A DNA stretch of 64,000 nt from Symsagittifera roscoffensis (lineage: Eukaryota; Xenacoelomorpha; Acoela; Convolutidae), in contig NC_087070.1 in assembly GCF_963678635.1 (NCBI RefSeq), positions 34,663,109-34,727,108 on the forward strand, given 5' to 3'. Shown piece by piece: positions 41,964 through 51,130 of this stretch (within the stretch, counting starts at the first letter, position 1; every line of letters begins with the position of its first letter). The notes under the pieces were generated by a model. That model saw nothing but the letters and a program-made list of their open reading frames with translations, had not been told where the DNA came from and made no database searches. The translations under genes and the position numbers were made by a program.

Positions 41964-43636
41964 ATCGGAATTGGAAGTTGTTTCAGATGTGTTGTCCCAG
42001 CTGAAACGCCTCGGCTGCGAATGGACACTGGCCTCTTCTCTGTTCTCTCGGTGACAGTCAACCGCTGCATGGTCTCCATCCTTTCACGATCATGCCTATC
42101 CACTTCCCTGTCCAACAAGTCACGGAGTTTTCCCATGACGTCCGGCGCCACGTTCACCGTCTTGTTCAATAGAGCCATGCTGTTTATACCCAGCCTGGTT
42201 AGTTCTTGCTGTACCAAGTTGGATCGGACTAGCAGATCCAACGGAACGGGCTCGCCTCTGGCTAAAAGCTTTATCTCCGCGGCCGTCTCCACTGGAAGAT
42301 CAGGGTGTCCAGGTATAGGATATCCTGACTTGTCTAACCACCTAGTAAGTGGCAGCTTGTCGTAGGTTTCTTTATCCAGAAAGGAAAACCCGTCCTTGAT
42401 CTCTGATTGGTTAGCCTGCTTCTCCTCGAGGCGCTCATAAAATTCTGTCTTTTTACTGAGGCTATCTGCGTTCTGGTGCTTGTCACGGGTACGGTGCTCT
42501 ATGATCATGTGGTATCCATCCAGGCGCACGATCCAACGACCAATATAGCTTTGGTCCATCGAATAGGTTTTCAGCCAGGCAAGGGCACGGTTATCCACAC
42601 GTAACTTGAAGGGAGCACTCCCCAGGTAGGCCCTGTATTTTTCCACGAACGTGATCACAGCAAACATCTCCGCTTTTGATGCGCCGTACTTCATCTCAGT
42701 ATCACTCAGGACTTTACTTCCGTAAGCTATCGGACGAAGAACCGTTCTCCCGTTCCACTCCTGCTCTTGGTGAAGTATGCCCGATATCGCAACCACTGAT
42801 GCATCCGTGTCCAGTACGAACATCCCTTTCTCTGTTGGCATGCCGAGGACCGGTGCCTCGCAAAGTTCACGCTTGATGTTCTCAAATGAAACTTGTGCTT
42901 CATCAGTCCAAGTGAACTTTTTGCCCTTGTTTCTCATTAACCGCTGCATGGGGTATATTTTGTCAGCATACCCCTTGATGAACTCTCTATAATAATTTGC
43001 GAATCCCAGAAAACTCATCAGCTGTGTATCTGTTTTAGAGGCCTTCCAGGTCAGCACCGCTTCAACCGCTTCAGGATCTGGTCTCACTCCATGTTTATCA
43101 ACCAGGCGGCCCAGATACTTTATGGAATCCCTGAGGATTTCACACTTAGAGGGTTTGCATTTCAGACCCGCCGGCTTCATGCAAGAAAACACCTCCTCCA
43201 ACCTCTCTATGTGGTCTTTTAAGGTTGGTGTTGCAATCACGACATCATCGACATAACACATGATGAGATTCCCGTATTTCTTAGTGACGCTCGTGAGTGC
43301 CTGGGCCATTAGTCGCTGGAATGTGGCCGTCGCGTTGCACAATCCGAATGGCATCCTCTTCCACTGGAACAGTCCCAGCTCACACGCGAAGCCTGTCTTC
43401 TCTCGATCTTGCCTTCTAAGTGGCACTTGCCAGAATGCAGAGCCCAAATCCAACGTCGTGAAGAACTTCGCGTCTCCCAGCTTGGATAGGCTCTCATCGA
43501 TGCGGGGAATCGGGTATGCGTCCTTTATAGTCACTGCGTTCAGATAACGGAAATCACAACAAAATCTGAGTTGTCCCCCTTTGTTTTTCGCCATAACCAC
43601 ACCACAAGCCCATGGAGACTTCGACGGCTCGATCAT
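41930..43636 (-). CDS. Reverse transcriptase and RNase H (inner element)
   Basis: 568 codons. RT fingers and palm are complete: Asp63 in TTLDLGSAFWQ, YVDD at 128-131 (codons at 43244-43255), primer grip-like LGFANYYREFI. RNase H follows with Asp278 (LDTDAS), Glu323 (SKAEMF) and Asp348 (LRVDNRAL). After about residue 380 comes a long linker. The frame begins at an ATG just after an in-frame TAG (43643-43645) that separates it from the protease frame, so this Met is internal to Pol rather than a true start. The end (from about residue 540) is out of frame relative to the following integrase frame. Confidence 0.9.
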   Translation of the reverse strand: MIEPSKSPWACGVVMAKNKGGQLRFCCDFRYLNAVTIKDAYPIPRIDESLSKLGDAKFFTTLDLGSAFWQVPLRRQDREKTGFACELGLFQWKRMPFGLCNATATFQRLMAQALTSVTKKYGNLIMCYVDDVVIATPTLKDHIERLEEVFSCMKPAGLKCKPSKCEILRDSIKYLGRLVDKHGVRPDPEAVEAVLTWKASKTDTQLMSFLGFANYYREFIKGYADKIYPMQRLMRNKGKKFTWTDEAQVSFENIKRELCEAPVLGMPTEKGMFVLDTDASVVAISGILHQEQEWNGRTVLRPIAYGSKVLSDTEMKYGASKAEMFAVITFVEKYRAYLGSAPFKLRVDNRALAWLKTYSMDQSYIGRWIVRLDGYHMIIEHRTRDKHQNADSLSKKTEFYERLEEKQANQSEIKDGFSFLDKETYDKLPLTRWLDKSGYPIPGHPDLPVETAAEIKLLARGEPVPLDLLVRSNLVQQELTRLGINSMALLNKTVNVAPDVMGKLRDLLDREVDRHDRERMETMQRLTVTERTEKRPVSIRSRGVSAGTTHLKQLPIPICQKSQSTPYW

Positions 43637-43642
43637 GTCGTA

Positions 43643-45982
43643 CTACATTAACATCTCGATTTCCTTCCTACACGCTTCTGACTTGTTTGGGGTCATTCTT
43701 CTCGCCCCCTCTTCTATCTCAATCTCGTGCTCTACAAAATTGCAACAACCTATGTCAGCCTTATGTTTCGAAAAATCGTCTGCGTTCCGATTTAGCACCG
43801 CCCTGAGCGAATCTAGTTCCTTGTCTGATATTTTACCCTTCAGATGTTCTATCTCAGGTAGGACAGGTTTATTCACTGCTAACTCTGCCTCCGTTGGTCT
43901 CCCAGGGAAGTTGGAACAACTAGACAGCCCATCATCCGTTTCCGACTTCATTGAAAACAATTTCCTAGAAGATTTCAATTCATTCACTCTATTCATTATA
44001 CATTCTTGGTTCGCATGCAATGGACATTTAGTTACATCAAATTTTTTCAAGTTCTCCACACTCAGAAAGTCTGTGTTCAGAGGCAAAGCGTAGCCAAGTT
44101 TCTTTCCCCGCTGTATTGTCACTGTTGTTGCTTCTGTGTTCAATAACACACTCACACACAGTCCGCTCTGAGTGAGTGAGAAGCTTCTTCCTAAAATAGC
44201 CGAGCTTTTACTGTTTGGATTTGGTACCAGACACACCTGTCTGTCATTGCTGAGTTCATTCAAGTTCCTCATCCTAAACGTCGCTACTACGGCTTGGTTT
44301 GGTTTTAATCTAACTTTTCGATCCAGAAAAATCGGCACCTTGGCCTGATTAATTAAGATCTTATTAAGAGGTCTTTTTTCATACTTTCTCTCAGGATCCT
44401 TGATCCTAATCAATCCGTCATTGAGATCGATCGTGACGTCAAAGTTGCGAACGAAATCCCTTCCTAAGATGAACTGGTAGGATTCGTCCAAATTCTCTAC
44501 TACTAGGAAGCTCATCCAAAGATGTCTTCCTCTGAGCTGCAGTGAAATGATCGGGGTTCGTCCGGCGACATAGATCGCTCCCTGATTGGCAGCTGCCAAC
44601 CTGATGTTTGTCGGTATGAGATCCGACCTTTCGAAACCCATGTCGGTCCAAGTTTTGACTGGCATGACACTAACCACTGCTCCCGTGTCTAGCAGTCCCT
44701 TTACTGAAAGTTGTCTGCCTTGCACGTCCAGAACGTGTGCGGCCAGATCGGCCTCGCAACCAATATGCACCGCATCTTGTTCGAGCATCGCGTTGTGTCC
44801 GATCCGTCTGACCTTCAGCTCCTCTTTACCAATGTATATCCGGCCAACCTGATCGTTCGCATCAGTTATGTGAGCTTTCGTGTAGATATTGATGCCATCT
44901 ACATTCATCAGGATCGGGTAAGGGCCATGGACATCGATATAATGTCCGTCCACTTTCATCAGCCTCGGACCTCCCGTTGTGAGCAGCGCTCGCACTGCCC
45001 TGGAGTCCAGTTTGGGATCCTTCTCCTTCAGGTAGTCGGCATAGATGTCCAGGTGGACTAGTGTAATCTCGGATGGTTCAATCAAGTTCTTGACCACCTG
45101 GTGCCCTGCGACTGAGATGATGGACATTATTTTGGTCCCCGCCTTCGTCATGCCGAAAGTCTTACCAGATATAACGTTCAGTTTTAGTCCCTGTTTCTTG
45201 GGCTCTTCTTTGTCTTCTGCTTTTGTCGTTTTACCCAGGACATTAAGACTTTCCCGAAGATCTGTGCTCTCCAGCTCCGACCTTACCCATTTCTCCACTT
45301 CTTTCGTGGCTAGGTCCTGTTTGACATTCTGCAGCGCTGTCCTTGCCGCCAGGCCGTAATCCACCTTGAGTGGGCTAGACGACCCTGTTTCGAGGTTCGA
45401 GGCTACCTCCTCGTCAGGCCATGTCTTAACCTTTTTGGTCGTGAAGGTGCTCGGTGTCGTCTCCTTTCTCCGAGATTCAGCCTGGTTCATCAGACGTGCC
45501 CGACTGGCCTTGACACCCGAAAGCGCCTCTTCGTGGCGGGGATGTTTCGCGTCCGCTACTGCGTCCCAAAATTGAGTACAATCCGACTTGAAGTGTCCCT
45601 CCAAATTACAGAAGAAACACCTCGGACCATATTTCATGATGAGCCCTCTGACGTACTCCTCATGATCCTCGTCGGTCGCGTCGGCGTCCTCGAGAAAGTA
45701 GCCTATGGCCTTCATGTTCTGTTTGTATGTAGAACACGCAGAAACGTGATGGTCCATCGAACCACAATTCGCGCACGACCTCCTCTTGTCCATGTCATCG
45801 CGAGGTTTGTACCAACTGGAATTCGCACCAGTGTTTGTCCCGCTATAGTTGCCATAATTGCTGTAACGGTTTTGCGCCCTCGGTTTTATGAGTAAATACT
45901 CGCGTGACTTCATACGCAAGTCGTCAGGCGTGGGTACCTGGTCAAGCGACAGGGTGAAGTGAGTGGCCAACATCGTCTTCAA
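43643..45982 (-). CDS. Gag zinc knuckles, retropepsin and RT lead-in (inner element)
   Basis: 780-codon frame lying in the same reading frame as the upstream gag ORF, after one TAG. It opens with a TTG codon, so it has no ATG of its own at that point. Two CCHC knuckles: Cys70-Cys73-His78-Cys83 and Cys122-Cys125-His130-Cys135. An acidic linker follows, then an aspartic protease with KGLLDTGAVVSVMP (Asp-Thr-Gly at residues 432-434, codons 44681-44689) and the conserved QFILGRDF. The last part (RKVRLKPNQ, IGCCNFVEHEIEI) leads into RT. The knuckles bind genomic RNA; the protease matures Gag-Pol. It ends at an in-frame TAG seven codons before the RT frame resumes. Confidence 0.88.
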   Translation of the reverse strand: MKTMLATHFTLSLDQVPTPDDLRMKSREYLLIKPRAQNRYSNYGNYSGTNTGANSSWYKPRDDMDKRRSCANCGSMDHHVSACSTYKQNMKAIGYFLEDADATDEDHEEYVRGLIMKYGPRCFFCNLEGHFKSDCTQFWDAVADAKHPRHEEALSGVKASRARLMNQAESRRKETTPSTFTTKKVKTWPDEEVASNLETGSSSPLKVDYGLAARTALQNVKQDLATKEVEKWVRSELESTDLRESLNVLGKTTKAEDKEEPKKQGLKLNVISGKTFGMTKAGTKIMSIISVAGHQVVKNLIEPSEITLVHLDIYADYLKEKDPKLDSRAVRALLTTGGPRLMKVDGHYIDVHGPYPILMNVDGINIYTKAHITDANDQVGRIYIGKEELKVRRIGHNAMLEQDAVHIGCEADLAAHVLDVQGRQLSVKGLLDTGAVVSVMPVKTWTDMGFERSDLIPTNIRLAAANQGAIYVAGRTPIISLQLRGRHLWMSFLVVENLDESYQFILGRDFVRNFDVTIDLNDGLIRIKDPERKYEKRPLNKILINQAKVPIFLDRKVRLKPNQAVVATFRMRNLNELSNDRQVCLVPNPNSKSSAILGRSFSLTQSGLCVSVLLNTEATTVTIQRGKKLGYALPLNTDFLSVENLKKFDVTKCPLHANQECIMNRVNELKSSRKLFSMKSETDDGLSSCSNFPGRPTEAELAVNKPVLPEIEHLKGKISDKELDSLRAVLNRNADDFSKHKADIGCCNFVEHEIEIEEGARRMTPNKSEACRKEIEMLM

Positions 45983-45985
45983 CTC

Positions 45986-47995
45986 CTAACTCCTTACTCC
46001 ATCCATGAACTTCGAAGCAATCGCCAAGTTTCGCTCGGATATTCTCTCATCCGGGTTGCTTCTCCTCCTGAGCAATTCAAGGTCGTCCAAGAATTTATCT
46101 ATTGATTCTTCATCTCTCTGACGCCTCTTCTCGAACTTCACCATAGCCTGGTGCCCTTGTACTCCAGAGCCGATACGATTCAGCAGGATGTCGAATATCT
46201 TGCGAGCGCTGTCTCTCTCATTGGCTCTTTTCGCCATTACACAATTTAATGCAGTACCCTCCAGGTTGCTCGTCAGCGCGCTGCACTCCTGTTTCTTTGA
46301 GAGATTCTCTTCCTCAAAGTGTAACTTCATCACCTCTATCCAAGTATCAATGCAGCCGTCCGACTCGTCTTTATATGACTTCGGCTTTTTCAGTGTTCTT
46401 CTTGACCTCTCTCCTCTCTCGGTTGACTTCGAGAGCTTGGTGATGAATGTTTCAAGAGATCTGTTCAGAGGCTCAAACATCGAGGCATACATCGTTGTGT
46501 CTTGTGAGACTGTAGTCAGATCTGGTACTGAACTGACTTGTGGCACGGTTGGCAATCTTGTCTCCGGGTTGGCATCTGCCTCTGGCGGGACTGGATTCGT
46601 CCAGCCAGGCCTCTGCGGGGCTGCCCTTGGCCGCTCCTTGTTTCTATGCTCGTAGTTCATTCTCGAGCCTTGCTGGGCTCTGGCACTGTTGCCCGTACCA
46701 TCTCCAACATTCGCATGGCGTGAGCGCTCCCTTGAGTTGGAATGCTCCTGCCAACTACTCCCTTTCAGGATCGCGTCAAGCTTCCGCATCATTAAGTCAG
46801 ACTTTGCATCTAACCTTTTCTCCAGGCTGGTCATCGTGTGGGCGTAGGTACTATCATGATCGTTCAACAATCGTTCGATCTCCCTGGTCATCCTAGCCTC
46901 TCTTTCGTATGACTCCTTGTTTGCCTGTGCCAGGCTCTCCGCCAGGCATTGATCGGTGTTGCGAATCAACTGAGCCTGATCAACCCTCGCCTGCGACTTC
47001 ACGTGCGTTAGTTCATCTCTCAGATTCTCTTGACCCTTGTGGGCTCTCTCATCAACCTGATCTATTCTTTTAGTCATGTCCCGTCTCAGTTCATCCAGAC
47101 CATTCATTACGCCAGCGAACATGTCACTCATGTCGCCAGTGGCCCCAAATGACGGGGTTAGTCCCAGAGTAGATGAGGTCAACTGCGGCTGCAGCCTGGT
47201 GCTTGATGACGCACCGCCATTTTGCTTGCTCATGGACGTCATTAATCTGTCGAAGGTCGATGACGCTCCCATCGTTATCCCATCTGACATGGGCCTGGTC
47301 GGCGAGGCTGATAACGCCTTCCTGTTCTTATCGTTCCTTGGGCACGGTGTGAAGTTCACATCCGGATGGGATGTCTCCGGGTAGTCAAAACTGGAAGTTA
47401 AACCTACAGTTGGTAGTGACGCCATGCGCTCGTCGTACAATGATTTCCAACTCTTCTTGGCCTTCGAACCCGGTTGTTCTTCACTCGGGCTTATACTCGA
47501 CATCATTGCATTGCTGCTCTGCTTGGCCAGGGATGAGTGGGTAGTAGCCGAATGTGAGTATTCTCCCCTCCACCTGTGACTCTTGGTCTCCGATTTGGAC
47601 ATTCCTTTGAATAAGACTTCCTCTCGCGGCTCGACCTCGGAACGCTCCGAGGTCTCCTCCGTCCTCTCGACTTCCTCCCGCTCGAGGTCCTCGCTCGGCT
47701 CAAAGTCGGGTCGAATGAGCGTCTGTTCTCCCTCGTCAAAGGGGTCCACAAGCGTTTCGCTCGCGGTTCCGGTTTCGGCGCTCCGCCTTTGATCGCCATC
47801 GAGGTTTTTCTCGCTCCTCAATCTCATTTCGCTCACTGAAAGATCAGGTTGACCTTTAGTCGATTCGTTTTCGGCAAACACGTCAGAGGCGCTGCTAAAT
47901 GAGGACTGGCTACGCCTAGTTTTAAATTTTCGCGTGCTGCCTTTACTCAGCCTGGGAATCTTAGTAGTCGATCCTAACGAGTCCCTGCGCCGCAT
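45986..47995 (-). CDS. Gag, N-terminal and capsid part (inner element)
   Basis: 669 codons from ATG (47993-47995). Residues 1-290 are Ser/Glu-rich and disordered; 297-410 form a long heptad-type coiled coil (KRIDQVDERA, MTREIERLL, MTSLEKRLDAK); 420-520 are Pro/Asn-rich; 535-669 resemble the retrotransposon capsid fold (WIEVMKLHFEEENLS, LEGTALNCVM, ESIDKFLDDLELLRRRS). It ends at TAG (45986-45988) in the middle of what should be one Gag: the same frame continues at once into the zinc knuckles. A coiled coil of this length before capsid is not typical for gypsy Gag. Confidence 0.85.
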   Translation of the reverse strand: MRRRDSLGSTTKIPRLSKGSTRKFKTRRSQSSFSSASDVFAENESTKGQPDLSVSEMRLRSEKNLDGDQRRSAETGTASETLVDPFDEGEQTLIRPDFEPSEDLEREEVERTEETSERSEVEPREEVLFKGMSKSETKSHRWRGEYSHSATTHSSLAKQSSNAMMSSISPSEEQPGSKAKKSWKSLYDERMASLPTVGLTSSFDYPETSHPDVNFTPCPRNDKNRKALSASPTRPMSDGITMGASSTFDRLMTSMSKQNGGASSSTRLQPQLTSSTLGLTPSFGATGDMSDMFAGVMNGLDELRRDMTKRIDQVDERAHKGQENLRDELTHVKSQARVDQAQLIRNTDQCLAESLAQANKESYEREARMTREIERLLNDHDSTYAHTMTSLEKRLDAKSDLMMRKLDAILKGSSWQEHSNSRERSRHANVGDGTGNSARAQQGSRMNYEHRNKERPRAAPQRPGWTNPVPPEADANPETRLPTVPQVSSVPDLTTVSQDTTMYASMFEPLNRSLETFITKLSKSTERGERSRRTLKKPKSYKDESDGCIDTWIEVMKLHFEEENLSKKQECSALTSNLEGTALNCVMAKRANERDSARKIFDILLNRIGSGVQGHQAMVKFEKRRQRDEESIDKFLDDLELLRRRSNPDERISERNLAIASKFMDGVRS

Positions 47996-48471
47996 GCTTT
48001 GTTACAAAAACAATTTTCGTATGATTTAATGGCGATGCACACGTACCGCAAGCAAATTCAAGTTGAATTACTTAACGCTGCCTCCTCGATCTCGTAAGTA
48101 TCAAGAGTGTCTCTTAGATTTCTTAGATTTTAGACTCCGTTAGAGTTACACACACACAGGGCCTGCTCAGTATTGATATAATGCTAGCTCAACCCTGTCG
48201 TATATTATAACAGTATCACAAAATTTTCACAAGATATAATCAACACACCAAACACAATAGATAATCAGATAAGAATATCCAACAGGTGACAGCGACCTTT
48301 TGTCAGTATCAATTTATCGCCACACAATTTATCAAGTCGCTGCTTTGTTAAAATTAAACAATCTTTGATAAAAAGCAGTGATGACTCAGAAACAGATCAA
48401 TAAAACTTAGTCTTAAAGAAAAAAGACTTCCCTCAATCGGAACGATCCGAAAGAACAAAGCCCAGGACACA

Positions 48472-48755
48472 GTCTTCTCAAGTGGGTGTGATTTGCCTAA
48501 TACACCCACCGAGGTCTTCTCTTAGGTGCCCGCGATTGCCCGAGCTGTCCTATTAAGTAGCTCAAGGCAACCTCTGATCGAAAATTTCTAAAGTCTATGA
48601 AAAAGCTCTCCCACACCCGGACTGCTCCAAGTGCACGAGAGCAGGGAACAACTTTTGTTCTCAAGTGAGTGTGTATTTGCCTAATACACTCACCAAGGTC
48701 TTCCTTTATTTTTTCCCGGATTGCCCGAACTTTTCTATTAAGTAGCTCAAGGCAA
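48472..48755 (-). repeat. Duplicated hairpin unit in the leader
   Basis: Two copies of about 100 bp at a spacing of about 182 bp (48472-48572, 48653-48755). Each contains an 8-bp hairpin: GTGGGTGT/ACACCCAC in the first and GTGAGTGT/ACACTCAC in the second, so one base pair has changed on both sides. Each also contains a second stem, TTGCC/GGCAA enclosing GAGCT/AGCTC; in copy 2 GAACT/AGCTC pairs only in the minus-strand RNA, as a G-U pair. Confidence 0.7.
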
Positions 48756-48989
48756 CCACACGACCAAAATCACAATCAAAAAACAATTTCCTTGTTCGGG
48801 TACTTCTGATACACCCAATGTAGAATCCAAAGTTGATCACGAATTTCCGGGTCAAAATGGGTTCTTATGATCCTGATAAGCACGCCTAATATCCTAATAT
48901 GATCCTAATTAAATCGATATTTTCCGTTGCCCAAATTGCCACAGAAAGTTTACTCAAGTCTCTAACAAGGAAGATCTTTAGAAGGTTTA

Positions 48990-51060
48990 AGACACTCCGG
49001 AGGGTTACCTCGGATGGTACCTTGATCACCCAAGCTACTTCGGAGGGTACCCTAATCACCCAAGTTACTTCGGAGGGTCCCCCTAAATTTACTAAGGAGG
49101 GTCAATAAGATGCTTAATATGCTCCGGAGGGTTACTTCGGAGGGTACCTCCAAAATTTTCAAATTTTTTGATCTCGCTTAGAAGGTTCTCCCACTAGCTT
49201 CAAAAAGCGTCAAAACAAGCTAGGAGCTCTAAGGGGAGCTGTTTTAACTTCTTAGGGTGATCTCGTGGAAATTTTCCACTAAGGAGGGTTGCTAAAGGGT
49301 TTAGCTGACTCCGGAGGGTCACTTCGGAGGGTTCCCCCAAAATCAAGAAAAAGGGTTATATCACCGCAGTAAAGCCTCTGAAAGCGGTCTACCTGACATA
49401 AAACTAGGTTGGCTGACACGGTCAACCTTCCCAGTTGAATAAAAAGATGTTTTGATAAAAATTTTCTGCCGCTCGGAGGGTTACCTGTAATTTGGACCCT
49501 CCGAACCAACAAATTCTAAAAAAATTTTCTTTTCCGAGATTGTCAATCCCAAAAACGGTTAAGATTCGGAAAAGTGGTCAAAAACGTCGACTTATGGTAC
49601 CCAAATTATCCCGATCGGATAACTAGTCTTTGAGGAATCGCTAAAAACGCGTTCGTCAAAATGGCCTTTTTCACCACCTGTATAGGATCTGAAAGACTTT
49701 TTTCGCAATTCCGGTCGAAAGTGCCTAAAAATACTTGAAATGAGCGTAGTAGCCCTGTACGGCACAGGAATAATGCAAAAAACCGGACCAAAATTGGTTT
49801 AGAAACAAAAATTTGGCCAAAAACTATCAAATTTGGACCCTCCGATTCCTTCCTTTTCCAAACCTTAAGTCGTTAGCTCTATCCACGGAGCTACTCGGAG
49901 GGTTACCCAAAATTTTCTCTAGTAACCGAGCACGTTATGCTAGCACGCTCCTAACGCAAAAAAATTTATTGCTCTAACTCTAAAAACTCAAAAACTCGAT
50001 CCCCAAAACAGATTGACAAAATACAGAAAATGATCAAAATTGTAATCAAAAAATTTTCGTTTTTCTAACTTCTACTGAGTCTTTGCTCACGCGGTTTCTT
50101 TACTGAAGGGGATCGAACTATGTAGCTACTCTCTATATAAAAGCTTTTTGCCTATCGGAAAAGCTCGGATATCCGAAATTTGGGAGTCTACGGTTTGGTC
50201 GAAAATTGGTAATTTTCGACAAAAAATGGGTGTTTCTTGGGTCTAAATAGGAGATAAGTAATATATAATAAGGATAATAATCTATTAATAGTCGTTAATG
50301 AATAGTATTATACCCTCCTTTGCACCAAAATATCCGAATTATGACCCTTAACTCGGAAATTTGTAATCGATGGAGGGTACAATCGGACCGCGCCAATCGT
50401 GCCCCCCACCACTTAAGTTTTAAAGAAATAGTACCCGAACGATACTAAAAATGCTTCAACGATACCCAACAGTCGTTGCGGATGTTGTCCTTGATGTCCC
50501 TGTTGAGTGTGGAACACGTTGATCAGCTTGCCACTCTACCCTCCGGCCACCGGCAAAATTACCATTAACGTGCTTAAACACTCAAATTACACTCGAGGGA
50601 GGGTATCCAACCCTTCAACAAAACACACAATCTTTCTATCAGAAACGATATAAATCAATCTGAAACAACAACAAATAGGAAGGTCAAATCACGTCTCGTC
50701 CGGAAATAACATATAAACAGTCACTTTATGTTTTTTTTACTGTTTTTGATATTTTTTAAATTTTTTACTGTTTTTTGTACTTTTTTGTTTTCAAATAAAT
50801 TTATTTTTGGCTTTTTCTTGGTTATACACTATTTTTGTTTGGTTTTACGCTTTCTCTTTAATTGTTTTTGGTCCCGGGACCTCGGGACAAGCGGGTTCAT
50901 GACTTCCCACCTAACCCTCCGGCCCCCGGAATTTTCGGTGTTAACTGAGTTAAAAAGCTAAATTGTACTAGACGGAGGGTACGCACCTTCCCCCTAGTAC
51001 AACAACGGTCATTAAGGCCTCTAACTCGGGCATACGCCCGGAGCGGAGGGTACGTCGCTG
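48990..51060. repeat. Dispersed GGAGGGT motif cluster
   Basis: At least 15 occurrences of GGAGGGT or its complement, often extended to CTTCGGAGGGTACC or CTCCGGAGGGTTAC. They are dense at 48997-49145 and 49295-49335, then spread through to 51050. Most are in one orientation, a minority inverted (49493, 49837, 50310, 50535, 50910). Confidence 0.7.
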
Positions 51061-51100
51061 AAACGCTTGCTGATCATGATGGTTTCATGCCTTTAACAGG

Positions 51101-51117
51101 CCCACCCAGGAGCGCCA
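51101..51117 (-). promoter_or_regulatory. Possible primer binding site of the inner element
   Basis: Minus strand TGGCGCTCCTGGGTGGG is complementary to a sequence ending in CCA, as expected for a tRNA 3' end. It lies 13 nt downstream of the 5' LTR, farther than usual, so the call is tentative. Confidence 0.35.
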
Positions 51118-51130
51118 TAAAAACATCTAT

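Larger units (their letters stand above)
47996..51130 (-). other. 3.1-kb leader of the inner element
   Basis: The region between 5' LTR and gag has no supported gene. It has three kinds of structure: a pair of repeated hairpin units (48472-48572 and 48653-48755), about 15 or more copies of GGAGGGT/ACCCTCC between 48990 and 51060, and a possible primer site at 51101-51117. Leaders of retroelements usually hold packaging and dimerisation signals. Confidence 0.65.
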
